Below, piece after piece: positions 18,570-26,723 of a stretch of DNA of 64,000 nucleotides. A model generated the notes under the pieces. That model ran no database searches. It was not told the DNA's origin and worked only from the letters and a program-made list of their open reading frames with translations. Position numbers and translations under genes: made by a program. This DNA is from Stieleria mannarensis (lineage in GTDB: Bacteria > Planctomycetota > Planctomycetia > Pirellulales > Pirellulaceae): NCBI RefSeq assembly GCF_014154935.1, contig NZ_JACEHH010000024.1:62001-126000 (forward strand), in the 5' to 3' direction. Position 1 is the stretch's first letter; each line of letters starts with the position of its first letter.

Positions 18570-18833
18570 CTGGACTGCATCACTCTCTGCCGGAAGCGGT
18601 TGGTCAAAGCGTGTTTCTGCGGACGCAGCGACATTTTATATATTTTCCTGCGCGACCCTGCGACGCTACACTGAAGTTGCTCGAATGGTATTCGATCACA
18701 CGACACTGGCGGTGATCGGTCCAGCCTTCGATGATGCGCAACGTGTGACGACCGGTTTGCCCGCCACGTATTAGGACAACGTCCGCCGACTTCAACTCGG
18801 TGATTCCACGCTTCTAATCCAGGCAATGATCCG

Positions 18834-19832
18834 ATGAACACGATTGCGCAACCGAAACCCTCCGTCAGTCTTTCCGACCGACTGCTCGATGCCGTGGGGC
18901 ATGCGATCAAAGCTCCCTCGGGGCACAACACCCAGCCGTGGTTGTTCCGCTTGAAGTCCGGTCAAGTGGAACTGTTAGCCGATCCGCGACGGGCCTGTCC
19001 CGTGGTCGATCCCAACAACCGCGAGCTGACGATCAGCTGTGGTGCGGCACTGTTTTACTTGACACTCGCACTGCACTGCGATGGTTTGGCCACCATGGTA
19101 CGTGTGCTGCCACTTGGTAGTGAAGAAAACGTGATCGCACGGGTGATGGTCGCCGGACCGCATGTTCCCAGCGACGACGAACAGTCACTGTTCGATGCGA
19201 TCCCCAAGCGACGCACCAACCGATTCCCGTTCAGCAAGCAAGACGTCGATCCCGAGTTGCAATCCGAATGGATCAATGACGCTAAATCCGAACGCGCTTG
19301 GATTCACTTGATCCACGCCGAGCGAGAAAAGCATGCCGTTGCGGATCTGATCAGCGAAGGTGACCGCCAGCAGGCCAGCGACAAGCACTTTCGACGCGAG
19401 CTTGCCAAATGGATTCATTCCAACACCAGCTCGCGACGTGACGGCATTCCGGGCTACTCGCAAGGCGTCAGCGATTTCGCGTCGCACTTCGGCTGGTTGG
19501 CTGTTCGAACCTTCGACTGGGGCGACGGGCAAGCGGCCAAGGATCGACAGCTTGCCGAAGGTTCACCGCTGTTGGCCGTGATCGGGACCGAGGGAGACAC
19601 GCCGGCCGATTGGATCAAATGTGGCCAAGCGCTCGCCAAGATCTCGCTCCGCGCCGCCTCCTGGTCGGTCGACGCATCGTACCTGAATCAACCGATCGAA
19701 GTCCCGCGATTGCGAACCAAGTTGGCCGAGTTGATCGGTACCAACGCACACCCACAACTCCTGCTTCGCCTGGGCTACGGCAGTGAAGTCAAACCGACAC
19801 CTCGGCGGAGTGTGGAGGACGTGCTCGTCTGA
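18834..19832 (+). CDS. Acg-like FMN-binding nitroreductase-family protein
   Basis: 332 residues. The N-terminal AIKAPSGHNTQPWLFRL is the FMN-binding signature of nitroreductases. LLADPRRACPVVDPNNRELTIS and GAALFYLTLALH match the Acg subfamily, in which two nitroreductase-like halves sit in one chain (second half about 180-320: WGDGQAAKDRQLAEGSPLLAVIG). Acg-type proteins may store or sequester FMN rather than reduce nitro groups. No membrane segment. Single gene, with a 265-bp non-coding stretch upstream in which no clear promoter was found. Confidence 0.8.
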   Translation: MNTIAQPKPSVSLSDRLLDAVGHAIKAPSGHNTQPWLFRLKSGQVELLADPRRACPVVDPNNRELTISCGAALFYLTLALHCDGLATMVRVLPLGSEENVIARVMVAGPHVPSDDEQSLFDAIPKRRTNRFPFSKQDVDPELQSEWINDAKSERAWIHLIHAEREKHAVADLISEGDRQQASDKHFRRELAKWIHSNTSSRRDGIPGYSQGVSDFASHFGWLAVRTFDWGDGQAAKDRQLAEGSPLLAVIGTEGDTPADWIKCGQALAKISLRAASWSVDASYLNQPIEVPRLRTKLAELIGTNAHPQLLLRLGYGSEVKPTPRRSVEDVLV

Positions 19833-19893
19833 CCCCCGACCCCTTTTCGCGCCCAATCGCCACGGCCTCCTCGTTTTCAAACAGAACCTGAGC

Positions 19894-21138
19894 TTAGCCG
19901 CGGACGTCGTAGCACCAAACGGTGCCGCCGTGACGGATCATCAACTTGCCGTCGACGATGATGGGGTAGGTCCACGCCTTGCCCTTGACTCCCGTCGGCG
20001 CGCGGGGGGGCGTGAATCGGGTCAGTTCTTTGTAGCCTTCTCCGGTGGCCTCGATCACCGCCACATCGTTGTTCTCGCCGTGCAAAAAAATCTTTCCATC
20101 GGCGTAGCACAGCGAGGCGGCGCCGATCCCGCGATCTTGCCACTTGATGTCGCCGCTTTCGAAGTCGATACAGATCTGGGTGGGGCCCGACGTACCGAAC
20201 AGCATGCCGTCGACCAGGATGTTGCCGCCCATTCCCGAGGGCATCGTCCGTCCGAAATAAATTTCCTCGGGTTCAGACGCGTCGGCTGAGACACGAACCA
20301 GACCGCCGCCGACACGGCCCGCACCGGTATAGACAAGGTTGCCGCTGACGACCGGGGTCTGCACATTGGCATCTTTGTCCGATGTGCCCGTGTATCGCCA
20401 AAGCAATTCGCCAGTCTCTGCATGGAGTCCAACTACACCTTTGGAGAGAAACAACACGTACTGCTTCGTTCCCGCGATCGTTGCGACGACCGGAGATGAG
20501 CATCCGGCATCATCCGCTTCGGCAAGCGACGCCTTCCAAATCGGCTGGCCGTCGGATTTGTTCAGCGCGACAACCGTCGCCTCCGATCCGCCGGGTGAAC
20601 AGATCAATGCGTCGCCGTCGATCAGCGGCGATTCGGCGTAGGCCCATTTGCCCGGCTTGCCACCGAATTCGGACCGCAGATCCTTTGACCATTTGATCGA
20701 ACCCGACTTGGCATCCAAGCAGGCCAGATCGCCATCGGAGCCCAGTGCGTAGAGCTTTTCGCCATCGATGGTCGGCGTCGACCTTGTGCCGGGGTACTGC
20801 GGCCCCTGGTTCTTGCCCACCGGACCGATCTTGGTCGTCCAAAGCTTTGATCCATCGGAAAGTGACAGCGCGATGACCTGCTCAGCGTCCATGCCCTGGT
20901 TGCAGATCACGTACGCGACCCCATCGGCAGCCGACGGCGTCGAGTAACCGTCGCCGAGGCCGTCGGTTTGCCAAAGTAATTTGGGCCCCCCTGCGGGCCA
21001 GGAATCCAGGAGTCCCGACTCGGAGGATTTTCCATCTCGCTCCGGGCCTCTCCATTGAGGCCAATCGTCAGCAGGGGCGAGTGTGTACGCGAGCGTCAAC
21101 AGAACCGGAAGTCCTGCAAGTCGGGTGATAATTCTCAT
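19894..21138 (-). CDS. Secreted PQQ-type beta-propeller protein
   Basis: 414 residues from the ATG at 21138; an in-frame start at 21180 would only add residues before the signal peptide. The signal peptide is MRIITRLAGLPVLLTLAYTL. The mature chain begins WPQWRGPERDG, typical of planctomycete PQQ-like propellers, and contains repeats ending in W-x-W patterns (SDGSKLWTTKIG, KSGSIKWSKDL, SDGQPIWKASL, ETGELLWRYTG, ESGDIKWQDRG). No dehydrogenase active-site residues are evident, so cofactor binding is not implied. It converges with the nitroreductase gene, 61 bp apart. Confidence 0.85.
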   Translation of the reverse strand: MRIITRLAGLPVLLTLAYTLAPADDWPQWRGPERDGKSSESGLLDSWPAGGPKLLWQTDGLGDGYSTPSAADGVAYVICNQGMDAEQVIALSLSDGSKLWTTKIGPVGKNQGPQYPGTRSTPTIDGEKLYALGSDGDLACLDAKSGSIKWSKDLRSEFGGKPGKWAYAESPLIDGDALICSPGGSEATVVALNKSDGQPIWKASLAEADDAGCSSPVVATIAGTKQYVLFLSKGVVGLHAETGELLWRYTGTSDKDANVQTPVVSGNLVYTGAGRVGGGLVRVSADASEPEEIYFGRTMPSGMGGNILVDGMLFGTSGPTQICIDFESGDIKWQDRGIGAASLCYADGKIFLHGENNDVAVIEATGEGYKELTRFTPPRAPTGVKGKAWTYPIIVDGKLMIRHGGTVWCYDVRG

Positions 21139-21276
21139 GGATCTACCTCGGCAATCGAATGAAGACACAATTCCTGGCATGATTCTACCGAGATTGACCG
21201 ATTGCGGTGCCGTTGAGCATTCTCAGCAACGAGGGGAAATCAGCAGGTCAAGGCCGCAAACGAACCGCCTCGGAGG

Positions 21277-21490
21277 TCGTGCGGTTTTTAACCTCGGATT
21301 TGACAGGCGTTTACGACTTCACCCTCCCTGGCAGGGAGGGTCGCGGAGGAGCGAGCGACGACGCGGGGAGGGTTGATCCGCGATTCGATGTGACCAAAGG
21401 ACACAAGCTTGTTTGGCAATTCACCGTACGACCTCCCCTCGCTGCGCTCGACCCTCCTGCCAGGAGGGTGATTTCCAAAAACCGCACGAG
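21277..21490. repeat. MITE-like palindromic element with 13-bp terminal inverted repeats
   Basis: TCGTGCGGTTTTT at 21277-21289 and AAAAACCGCACGA at 21478-21490 are perfect inverted repeats. Inside are two family B hairpins in opposite orientation: CACCCTCCCTGGCAGGGAGGG at 21310-21330 and CTCCCCTCGCTGCGCTCGAC..., ending in a GGAGGGTGATT arm, at about 21432-21473. The element is 214 bp, has no coding capacity and shows no clear target-site duplication. It fills most of the 404-bp gap between the propeller gene and the small 62-aa gene. Confidence 0.65.
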
Positions 21491-21542
21491 CCTTAAGAGG
21501 ACGGCGACCGTCCGGCCCAGGCGAAAATGAAGCGGCGGTAGA

Positions 21543-21731
21543 CTACAGGTCGTCGTCCTCGACGACCTCCAGCTGATCCATCGCGTCGTTGGCGTCTTCA
21601 AAGCTGTGGTAGGGGCCGGGGTCGACCAACGCGCCGCCTCGGGCCGCGGCGGCGTCTTCGGCCGATTGGCCCGGCAGCACGTCGATCACTTCAAATCCGG
21701 CTTCGATTTCGATGATTGCATAGTTGGCCAT
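21543..21731 (-). CDS. Small acidic conserved-looking protein (62 aa)
   Basis: 62 residues beginning MANYAIIEIEAGFEVIDVLPG and ending in an acidic EVVEDDDL. A strong ribosome-binding site AGGAGG lies 6 nt before the ATG at 21731 and decides the start. There is no signal peptide or membrane segment. The beta-strand-rich start and the short ALVDPGPYHSFEDANDAM segment suggest a compact fold. No function is assigned. It is divergent from the sulfatase. Confidence 0.7.
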   Translation of the reverse strand: MANYAIIEIEAGFEVIDVLPGQSAEDAAAARGGALVDPGPYHSFEDANDAMDQLEVVEDDDL

Positions 21732-22096
21732 GACGTTTCCTCCTTTCGGGTTTCGGATCGTTCTGACAAACTTCGCGCGACGAAGTGGCACGGGCATGCG
21801 TGTTGGTGTTTGGCCTTGAGGCGATTCCCGGTCGCTGCTTCGCAGCGACAGTGGGCTTTGGCTGACCTCCCCGGGACGCTCCTGGCAAGGACGTCGCAGG
21901 CTGTCCACCAACCGTTGCTCCGTTCCGTTTTACCAACTCCTACGCGGCCGGGAAAATGCAGCAATTGCTGTGCCAACCAGCCGCGATTTGACTTTGCGCC
22001 GCGCAGCAAAGAAACTACCGGCTCGGACGGCCTTGGTGGATCGCCAGATCGATCCCCACGTCCAATGCCCCTCCCGTCGACGCACGCGAATTCAAC
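21732..22096. other. Non-coding stretch between the 62-aa gene and the sulfatase
   Basis: 365 bp. The only structure seen is a perfect stem GTCGCTGC-TTC-GCAGCGAC at 21831-21849, in the presumed leader of the 62-aa gene. No ORF with plausible composition is present. Confidence 0.5.
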
Positions 22097-23725
22097 ATGC
22101 TTCAGCCTTTTGCCCCCACGCTCCCCGGGTGCCACCGATCATCTCCCCTTCGATTGCGATCCTCCATCGCAACACTCGCATTGGCAGCGGTCGCGATACT
22201 CGCGGTGCTCACCGGCACCCCACCGGTCGGTGCCGCCGGCGGCGATCACCCCAACATCATCTTTATCCTGGCCGATGATCAGGGCTTTGGCGACGTCGGG
22301 GCGCTCAATCCGGACTCCAAGATCCCCACGCCCAATATCGATCGGATCGCCAACGAGGGCATGATCTTTGGCGACGCCCACACGTCGTCTTCGGTGTGCA
22401 CGCCGACGCGTTACAGCGTGCTGACCGGGCGCTACCACTGGCGCACGCATTTGCAGAAAGGCGTCTTGGGAGGTTTTTCCAAGCCGCTGATTTCGCCGGG
22501 TCGATTGACGATCGCATCGCTACTGAAACGCCAAGGCTACACGACCGCCGGGATCGGCAAGTGGCACCTGGGCTGGGATTGGCCGCTGAAAGATGGTGGC
22601 ACCGCCGATGACGGAGGCGATTTTTCAAAGCCGTATGCCAAAGGCTGGGACGTCGACTACGAGGGCGAGATTCAAAATGGCCCCAACGACCTGGGCTTCG
22701 ATTACTTCTTCGGCATCAGCGCATCGCTGGACATGCCCCCCTATGTCTACGTCCGCAACCGCGTCCCGGTCCAGAAAGCGACGGTCACAAAGGGGTTCAA
22801 CCGCAAGGGCCCGGCGGCGGCGGATTTCGAAGCGGTCGACGTGCTGCCCAAGATCACCGATGAAACCGTCCGCTTCATCAACGATCACGCCGATGCACCG
22901 CAGCCCTTCTTCATCTACTTTCCGCTCAACGCACCCCACACTCCGATCGTGCCGACCGACCAGTGGCGCGGCAAGAGTGGGGTCAATGTCTACGCCGACT
23001 TCACCATGCAAGTCGACGCGACCGTCGGCAAGGTCCTCGACGCACTCGATGCAAATGGCATCGCCGACGAAACCCTGATCGTCTTCACCACCGACAACGG
23101 CTGCTCGCCGGCGGCCAAGATCGGTGAACTCGAAGCCGCCGGGCACGACCAAAACTACATCTATCGCGGACACAAAGCCGATATCTACGAGGGCGGACAC
23201 CGCGTCCCGTTCGTCGTCCGCTGGCCCGGCAAAGTCAAACCGGGATCGCGGACCGAGCACCTGGTCGGACAAATCGACTTTCTGGCCACCGCGGCGGAAA
23301 TCACCGGCGCAACCATCCCGGCCGATGGGGCCGAAGACAGCGTGTCGTTCCTGCCGACGTTGCTGGGGAAAGCCGACCAGCCGGCCCGCAACTCGATCAT
23401 CTCGCAATCGATCGGCGGGCAGTTTGCGATCCGTGACGGCCAGTGGAAGCTGTGCGTGTGTCCGGGGTCGGGCGGTTGGAGTCGTCCACGACCGGGACGC
23501 GATGACATGACCGATCTGCCGCCGATGCAGTTGTACGATCTGGCCAGCGATCCGGGCGAAGAAAACAATCTGATCGCTCTGCATCCCGATCGAGTTGCAT
23601 CGATGATGGCCATGTTGCGTCAAACGATCGACGACGGGCGAACCACCGCCGGTCAGAAGTTGGAAAACGATGTCGACGTCGTGATGGTCAAACCGCTGCC
23701 ACCTAAGCCGCGGGCCAAGCGGTAG
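22097..23725 (+). CDS. Secreted formylglycine-dependent sulfatase
   Basis: 542 residues with an N-terminal export signal (ATLALAAVAILAVLTG). The alkaline-phosphatase-like sulfatase fold is shown by metal ligands in FILADDQGFGD (Asp60, Asp61) and the maturation motif C101-T-P-T-R. GYTTAGIGKWHLGWD, FFIYFPLNAPHTPI and VFTTDNGCSP follow. Cys101 would be converted to formylglycine. It hydrolyses sulfate esters, probably of marine polysaccharides; the substrate cannot be read. Single gene, convergent with rtcA across a long hairpin. Confidence 0.92.
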   Translation: MLQPFAPTLPGCHRSSPLRLRSSIATLALAAVAILAVLTGTPPVGAAGGDHPNIIFILADDQGFGDVGALNPDSKIPTPNIDRIANEGMIFGDAHTSSSVCTPTRYSVLTGRYHWRTHLQKGVLGGFSKPLISPGRLTIASLLKRQGYTTAGIGKWHLGWDWPLKDGGTADDGGDFSKPYAKGWDVDYEGEIQNGPNDLGFDYFFGISASLDMPPYVYVRNRVPVQKATVTKGFNRKGPAAADFEAVDVLPKITDETVRFINDHADAPQPFFIYFPLNAPHTPIVPTDQWRGKSGVNVYADFTMQVDATVGKVLDALDANGIADETLIVFTTDNGCSPAAKIGELEAAGHDQNYIYRGHKADIYEGGHRVPFVVRWPGKVKPGSRTEHLVGQIDFLATAAEITGATIPADGAEDSVSFLPTLLGKADQPARNSIISQSIGGQFAIRDGQWKLCVCPGSGGWSRPRPGRDDMTDLPPMQLYDLASDPGEENNLIALHPDRVASMMAMLRQTIDDGRTTAGQKLENDVDVVMVKPLPPKPRAKR

Positions 23726-23753
23726 CACGTGGTAGGTCGTCGGTATTGAATTA

Positions 23754-23828
23754 ACCCACGGATGGCAAGGCGTACCCGCGGATGTCAATCAGCCAGGGAT
23801 CCGTGGGGACGCCTTGCCATCCGTGGGT
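23754..23828. terminator. Long hairpin between convergent genes, possible bidirectional terminator
   Basis: Arms ACCCACGGATGGCAAGGCGT (23754-23773) and its exact complement (23809-23828) are perfect over 20 bp. Pairing continues imperfectly inward (CCCGCGGAT with ATCCGTGGG). There is no U-tract, so it may instead be a REP-like repeat serving as a transcription barrier. Confidence 0.55.
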
Positions 23829-23848
23829 GTGATCCGCTTCTTTCCCAG

Positions 23849-24904
23849 TCACGGTCCGAACTTCACTCGCACGTTGCCGTCGTCTTCTTCGCTGACCTCG
23901 ATCTGGATCGGCAGGAATCGCTTCAGCACCGCCAGGTGCGTTTGGCTGTGCAACGAAAGTGGTCCGGTGCGGAAGGTGCTGGTGTGGCCTTGCGCGGCAG
24001 CCAGCCCCATCGGCATCATCAATTGATCGGCCAGGTATTCGCCGACGGGAACGCGTCGGGCCAAGTGGGCGCGGACTTGCTTGAGCAACGAACGCGCGAC
24101 GTGCTCCGCTTTGACGCCCAGCTTGCCGTGGCCGATAAACAGCTCCGTCAACGACGGTCGCTCGATTTCGATCATCACCACGTTCCCCGGGCCGATCGGA
24201 TCGTCGACTTCGATCACGTCATAGCTGGCGTCGCCCCAATTCGCCTTGCGACGAATCGTGTCGCATTGACGCTCGGCGATCGTTCGCGGCAATTGGCTGA
24301 CGATCGCCGTGACCTTGGGCGTGTAGCTCGACTCACCATCCATCAACTCAAAACCGGTCAACGAGGCTTGCGGCCGGACGTCCAGTCGGATCTCGCCACC
24401 GCCGGCCGGATAGAAGCCGTGTCGGACGAGCGAGGCATCGACCTGTGGACCTGCTTTAGCCAGTTGTGGCAGGTAGCAGCGCTGCAGGAAATCCAACGGC
24501 GGCGCCCACGGGTTGTGGGTGCCGCCGGTCAACGTGACCGTGGACGGTGTGGCGGCAAACGTCAGCGCGGGCAAAACGGTTTGCGCGACCAGCGACGTGC
24601 TTCCGGCGGTGCCGACGGCGAATCGAAACGCACCGCCGCGAAGCCCGCCGGGTGTGAATTCCAGCCAGGAACTGCGGAGCGTGTCACCGGCGATTTCCGC
24701 GCCGCTGACTTCGGCGGCGGCGCGCACCGCGGTCAAGTGTTGACGCATCAGCCCCGGTTGCTTGCGGCCGGCGCGGATGTTCTCCAGGCGGATGGGCGTT
24801 CCGGTGACGGCAGCGAGTGCCAGCGACGAGCGGATGATTTGGCCGCCGCCCTCGCCCTGCGAGCCGTCGATCGTGATGCGTGGTTTGGTTGTGGGTTGAA
24901 GCAT
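23849..24904 (-). CDS. rtcA: RNA 3'-terminal phosphate cyclase
   Basis: 351 residues from the ATG at 24904; a start at 24934 adds ten residues. RtcA converts RNA 3'-phosphate ends to 2',3'-cyclic phosphates using ATP through an AMP-His intermediate. It shows ITIDGSQGEGGGQIIRSS at the N-terminus, FRFAVGTAGSTSLVAQT in the centre, EYLADQLMMPMGLA, and the His expected to carry AMP in LSLHSQTHLAVLKRFLP. It lies directly downstream of rtcB (123 bp) on the same strand, the usual rtcBA order. Confidence 0.93.
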   Translation of the reverse strand: MLQPTTKPRITIDGSQGEGGGQIIRSSLALAAVTGTPIRLENIRAGRKQPGLMRQHLTAVRAAAEVSGAEIAGDTLRSSWLEFTPGGLRGGAFRFAVGTAGSTSLVAQTVLPALTFAATPSTVTLTGGTHNPWAPPLDFLQRCYLPQLAKAGPQVDASLVRHGFYPAGGGEIRLDVRPQASLTGFELMDGESSYTPKVTAIVSQLPRTIAERQCDTIRRKANWGDASYDVIEVDDPIGPGNVVMIEIERPSLTELFIGHGKLGVKAEHVARSLLKQVRAHLARRVPVGEYLADQLMMPMGLAAAQGHTSTFRTGPLSLHSQTHLAVLKRFLPIQIEVSEEDDGNVRVKFGP

Positions 24905-25027
24905 GAGTTTGGAAAGGGGGGGAGATGCCAGCACGTGGCGTCAGCCAGTGGCGGGCGGTTGTGTTCGGTCGACGCCCACGTTGTCACAGGGTGTGGCCGC
25001 TCGCTCACCGGTCCGCTGGCGTGGTTG

Positions 25028-26533
25028 TCAGTCATCGGCCTTGCTGGCGTCTTTGATTACGAATCGGGCTTTCAAACGTGCCACCTCGCTGGCCAAGCCT
25101 GCTTTCTTGACACTTGCAAGCACTTCGTTGAAATCCTTGTACGCCGCCGGCGCTTCGTCTTTGGGATAGAAGCGGCAATTGCTCAGGATATCGTGATCGT
25201 CCAACTCCGAATCGATCGTTGATTGATCCAGCGTACGTTTGGCCTGCTTGCGTCCCAGGATCCGTCCGGCGCCGTGGTTGACGCTGAAGCACGACGCCTC
25301 GGCACCTTCATCGGCCACCATCACCGCCGATCCGTCGCGGGGGTTTCCCGGCAACAGGATCGGATGCCCGGTGTGGGCAAACGGGGTTCCGGCCAGTGCA
25401 TGGTGACCGCCGGGAAACGCACGTGTCGCTCCCTTGCGGTGCACCCACGATGGGACATTGTTGACGATCTCCCTGCGCGCGATGTTGTGGCTGATAAAGT
25501 AAACCAAGTCTCCGCGCGTTCCGGGAATCACCTCCTGGAACGCTTCCAGTACGAGGGCGTTGATCAGCAAATGGTTCACGGTGGCAAAGTTTGCCCCCAG
25601 CGCCATGTCGTCCAAGTAGTCGTTGGCCTCGTCGGATCCCAGCGGTGCGTACACAAGCTGTCGATCACCGGCCGGCAGCGGAATGCTCCAGCGGTTGAAC
25701 TTTTCTTGCAGCGTCTTGAACTGACCCGAGGCCAAGTTGTGACCGAATCCTCGTGACCCGCAATGCGACAGGAAGGCGACTTTGCCGTCGCGCAGCCCGA
25801 AGGTTTCGGCGACCGACTTCGATCGATCGTCATCGCCGACCTCGACAACTTCGCATTCCCCGAAGTGGTTGCCGCCTCCGTAGGAACCCAGTTGAGTCAT
25901 CTTGTCAGCAAAGTTGGTCATGTGGCGTTGGCCGGTCAGCCAATCCAGTCGCGATCCGAGCGCGTCTTGGGTGTCATCGTGACCGACGTGGAACGAGTCT
26001 TCGCAGCGGTCGGCCCAATTGCTGGGGATCCCCAGTTGCTGGCAGACCGATTCGCTGGCCCCTTCGATCACCGCTTGCATTCCGAGCGTTCGGTTCACGC
26101 GTCGCCCGTCGGGGACGCTTCGCTGTCCTTTTCCGGCACCGGTGGGCGTGCGTTTGCAGATCGCAGCGATCAGTGCGCGGCGGGTCTTGCGGTCCTCGAT
26201 CACATCCGCCGGCACGTCCAATTGCAGCAGACTCATCGAGCACTTGATGTCCACTCCCACCGGTCCGGGGTAGACGTGTGAGGGCGAAACCATCACGCAT
26301 CCGACCGGCGCGCCGTAACCGCAGTGGGCGTCGGGATTGAGCACGACGTCGGTCACGCCCGGTGCGGTCCGCGAATTGATCGCCTGTTGGATGCACAGGT
26401 CATCGAACGTTGCTCGGATCGCCTCGGTTCCGATCACCTTGATCGGGGCGGTTGTTTCGGTCGGCAGGATCGCGGTCGCTTCGCCGGTGGAGATCATCGG
26501 CGGGGCCGTTCGGGCGTGCGTCGTCGTCGTCAT
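25028..26533 (-). CDS. rtcB: RNA-splicing ligase RtcB
   Basis: 501 residues from the ATG at 26533. This start is preferred because the promoter at 26585-26602 would place the transcript start near 26574, leaving earlier starts almost no leader. RtcB joins 2',3'-cyclic phosphate ends to 5'-OH RNA using GTP and Mn2+. Motifs seen: DAHCGYGAPVG, GPVGVDIKCSM, GGGNHFGECEVVE, HCGSRGFGHNLASG, SHNIARREI and HRKGATRAFPGGH. The GMP-accepting His is in SVNHGAGRILGRKQAK. First gene of the rtcBA operon. Confidence 0.95.
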   Translation of the reverse strand: MTTTTHARTAPPMISTGEATAILPTETTAPIKVIGTEAIRATFDDLCIQQAINSRTAPGVTDVVLNPDAHCGYGAPVGCVMVSPSHVYPGPVGVDIKCSMSLLQLDVPADVIEDRKTRRALIAAICKRTPTGAGKGQRSVPDGRRVNRTLGMQAVIEGASESVCQQLGIPSNWADRCEDSFHVGHDDTQDALGSRLDWLTGQRHMTNFADKMTQLGSYGGGNHFGECEVVEVGDDDRSKSVAETFGLRDGKVAFLSHCGSRGFGHNLASGQFKTLQEKFNRWSIPLPAGDRQLVYAPLGSDEANDYLDDMALGANFATVNHLLINALVLEAFQEVIPGTRGDLVYFISHNIARREIVNNVPSWVHRKGATRAFPGGHHALAGTPFAHTGHPILLPGNPRDGSAVMVADEGAEASCFSVNHGAGRILGRKQAKRTLDQSTIDSELDDHDILSNCRFYPKDEAPAAYKDFNEVLASVKKAGLASEVARLKARFVIKDASKADD

Positions 26534-26584
26534 GAGATTTCCGTTGCGTCGGTGGAATCGTTTTTTCATTGCGCGGTTCACAAA

Positions 26585-26602
26585 AGCGATTGCCGTGCCA
26601 AA
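26585..26602 (-). promoter_or_regulatory. Sigma-54 (-24/-12) promoter for rtcBA
   Basis: Read on the minus strand: TTTGGCACGGCAATCGCTTT. The invariant GG (26599-26598) and GC (26587-26586) are exactly ten bases apart, with TGGCACG fully matching the -24 consensus and one mismatch in the -12 box. The activator gene rtcR, a sigma-54-type protein, is divergently transcribed next to it. Confidence 0.8.
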
Positions 26603-26618
26603 CGATCGGAAAAACGCC

Positions 26619-26643
26619 TAAGCCACTTCAGGGCAATGGCTTA
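26619..26643. promoter_or_regulatory. Candidate RtcR upstream activating site
   Basis: TAAGCCA at 26619-26625 and TGGCTTA at 26637-26643 form a perfect 7-bp inverted repeat with an 11-bp spacer, about 20 bp upstream of the -24 box. Position and symmetry fit an enhancer-binding protein site; this is inference. Confidence 0.45.
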
Positions 26644-26723
26644 ACGCGATTCTGGCGATTGCAACCGAGGCGTGGGAATTGCGGAGGGCCGATCATTGCA
26701 TCGCGTGTTCTATAATTATTTCT

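Noticed and set aside
21277-21490. Insertion sequence
   Set aside because: The element has inverted ends but no transposase frame and no target duplication; recorded as MITE-like only.
21784-21800. Sigma-54-like TGGCACGGGCATGCG upstream of the sulfatase
   Set aside because: GG to GC spacing is nine, not ten, and it lies about 300 bp from the sulfatase start with no activator gene nearby.
23762-25222. 486-codon open frame opposite rtcA
   Set aside because: Antisense to rtcA and it crosses the convergent hairpin; no domain.
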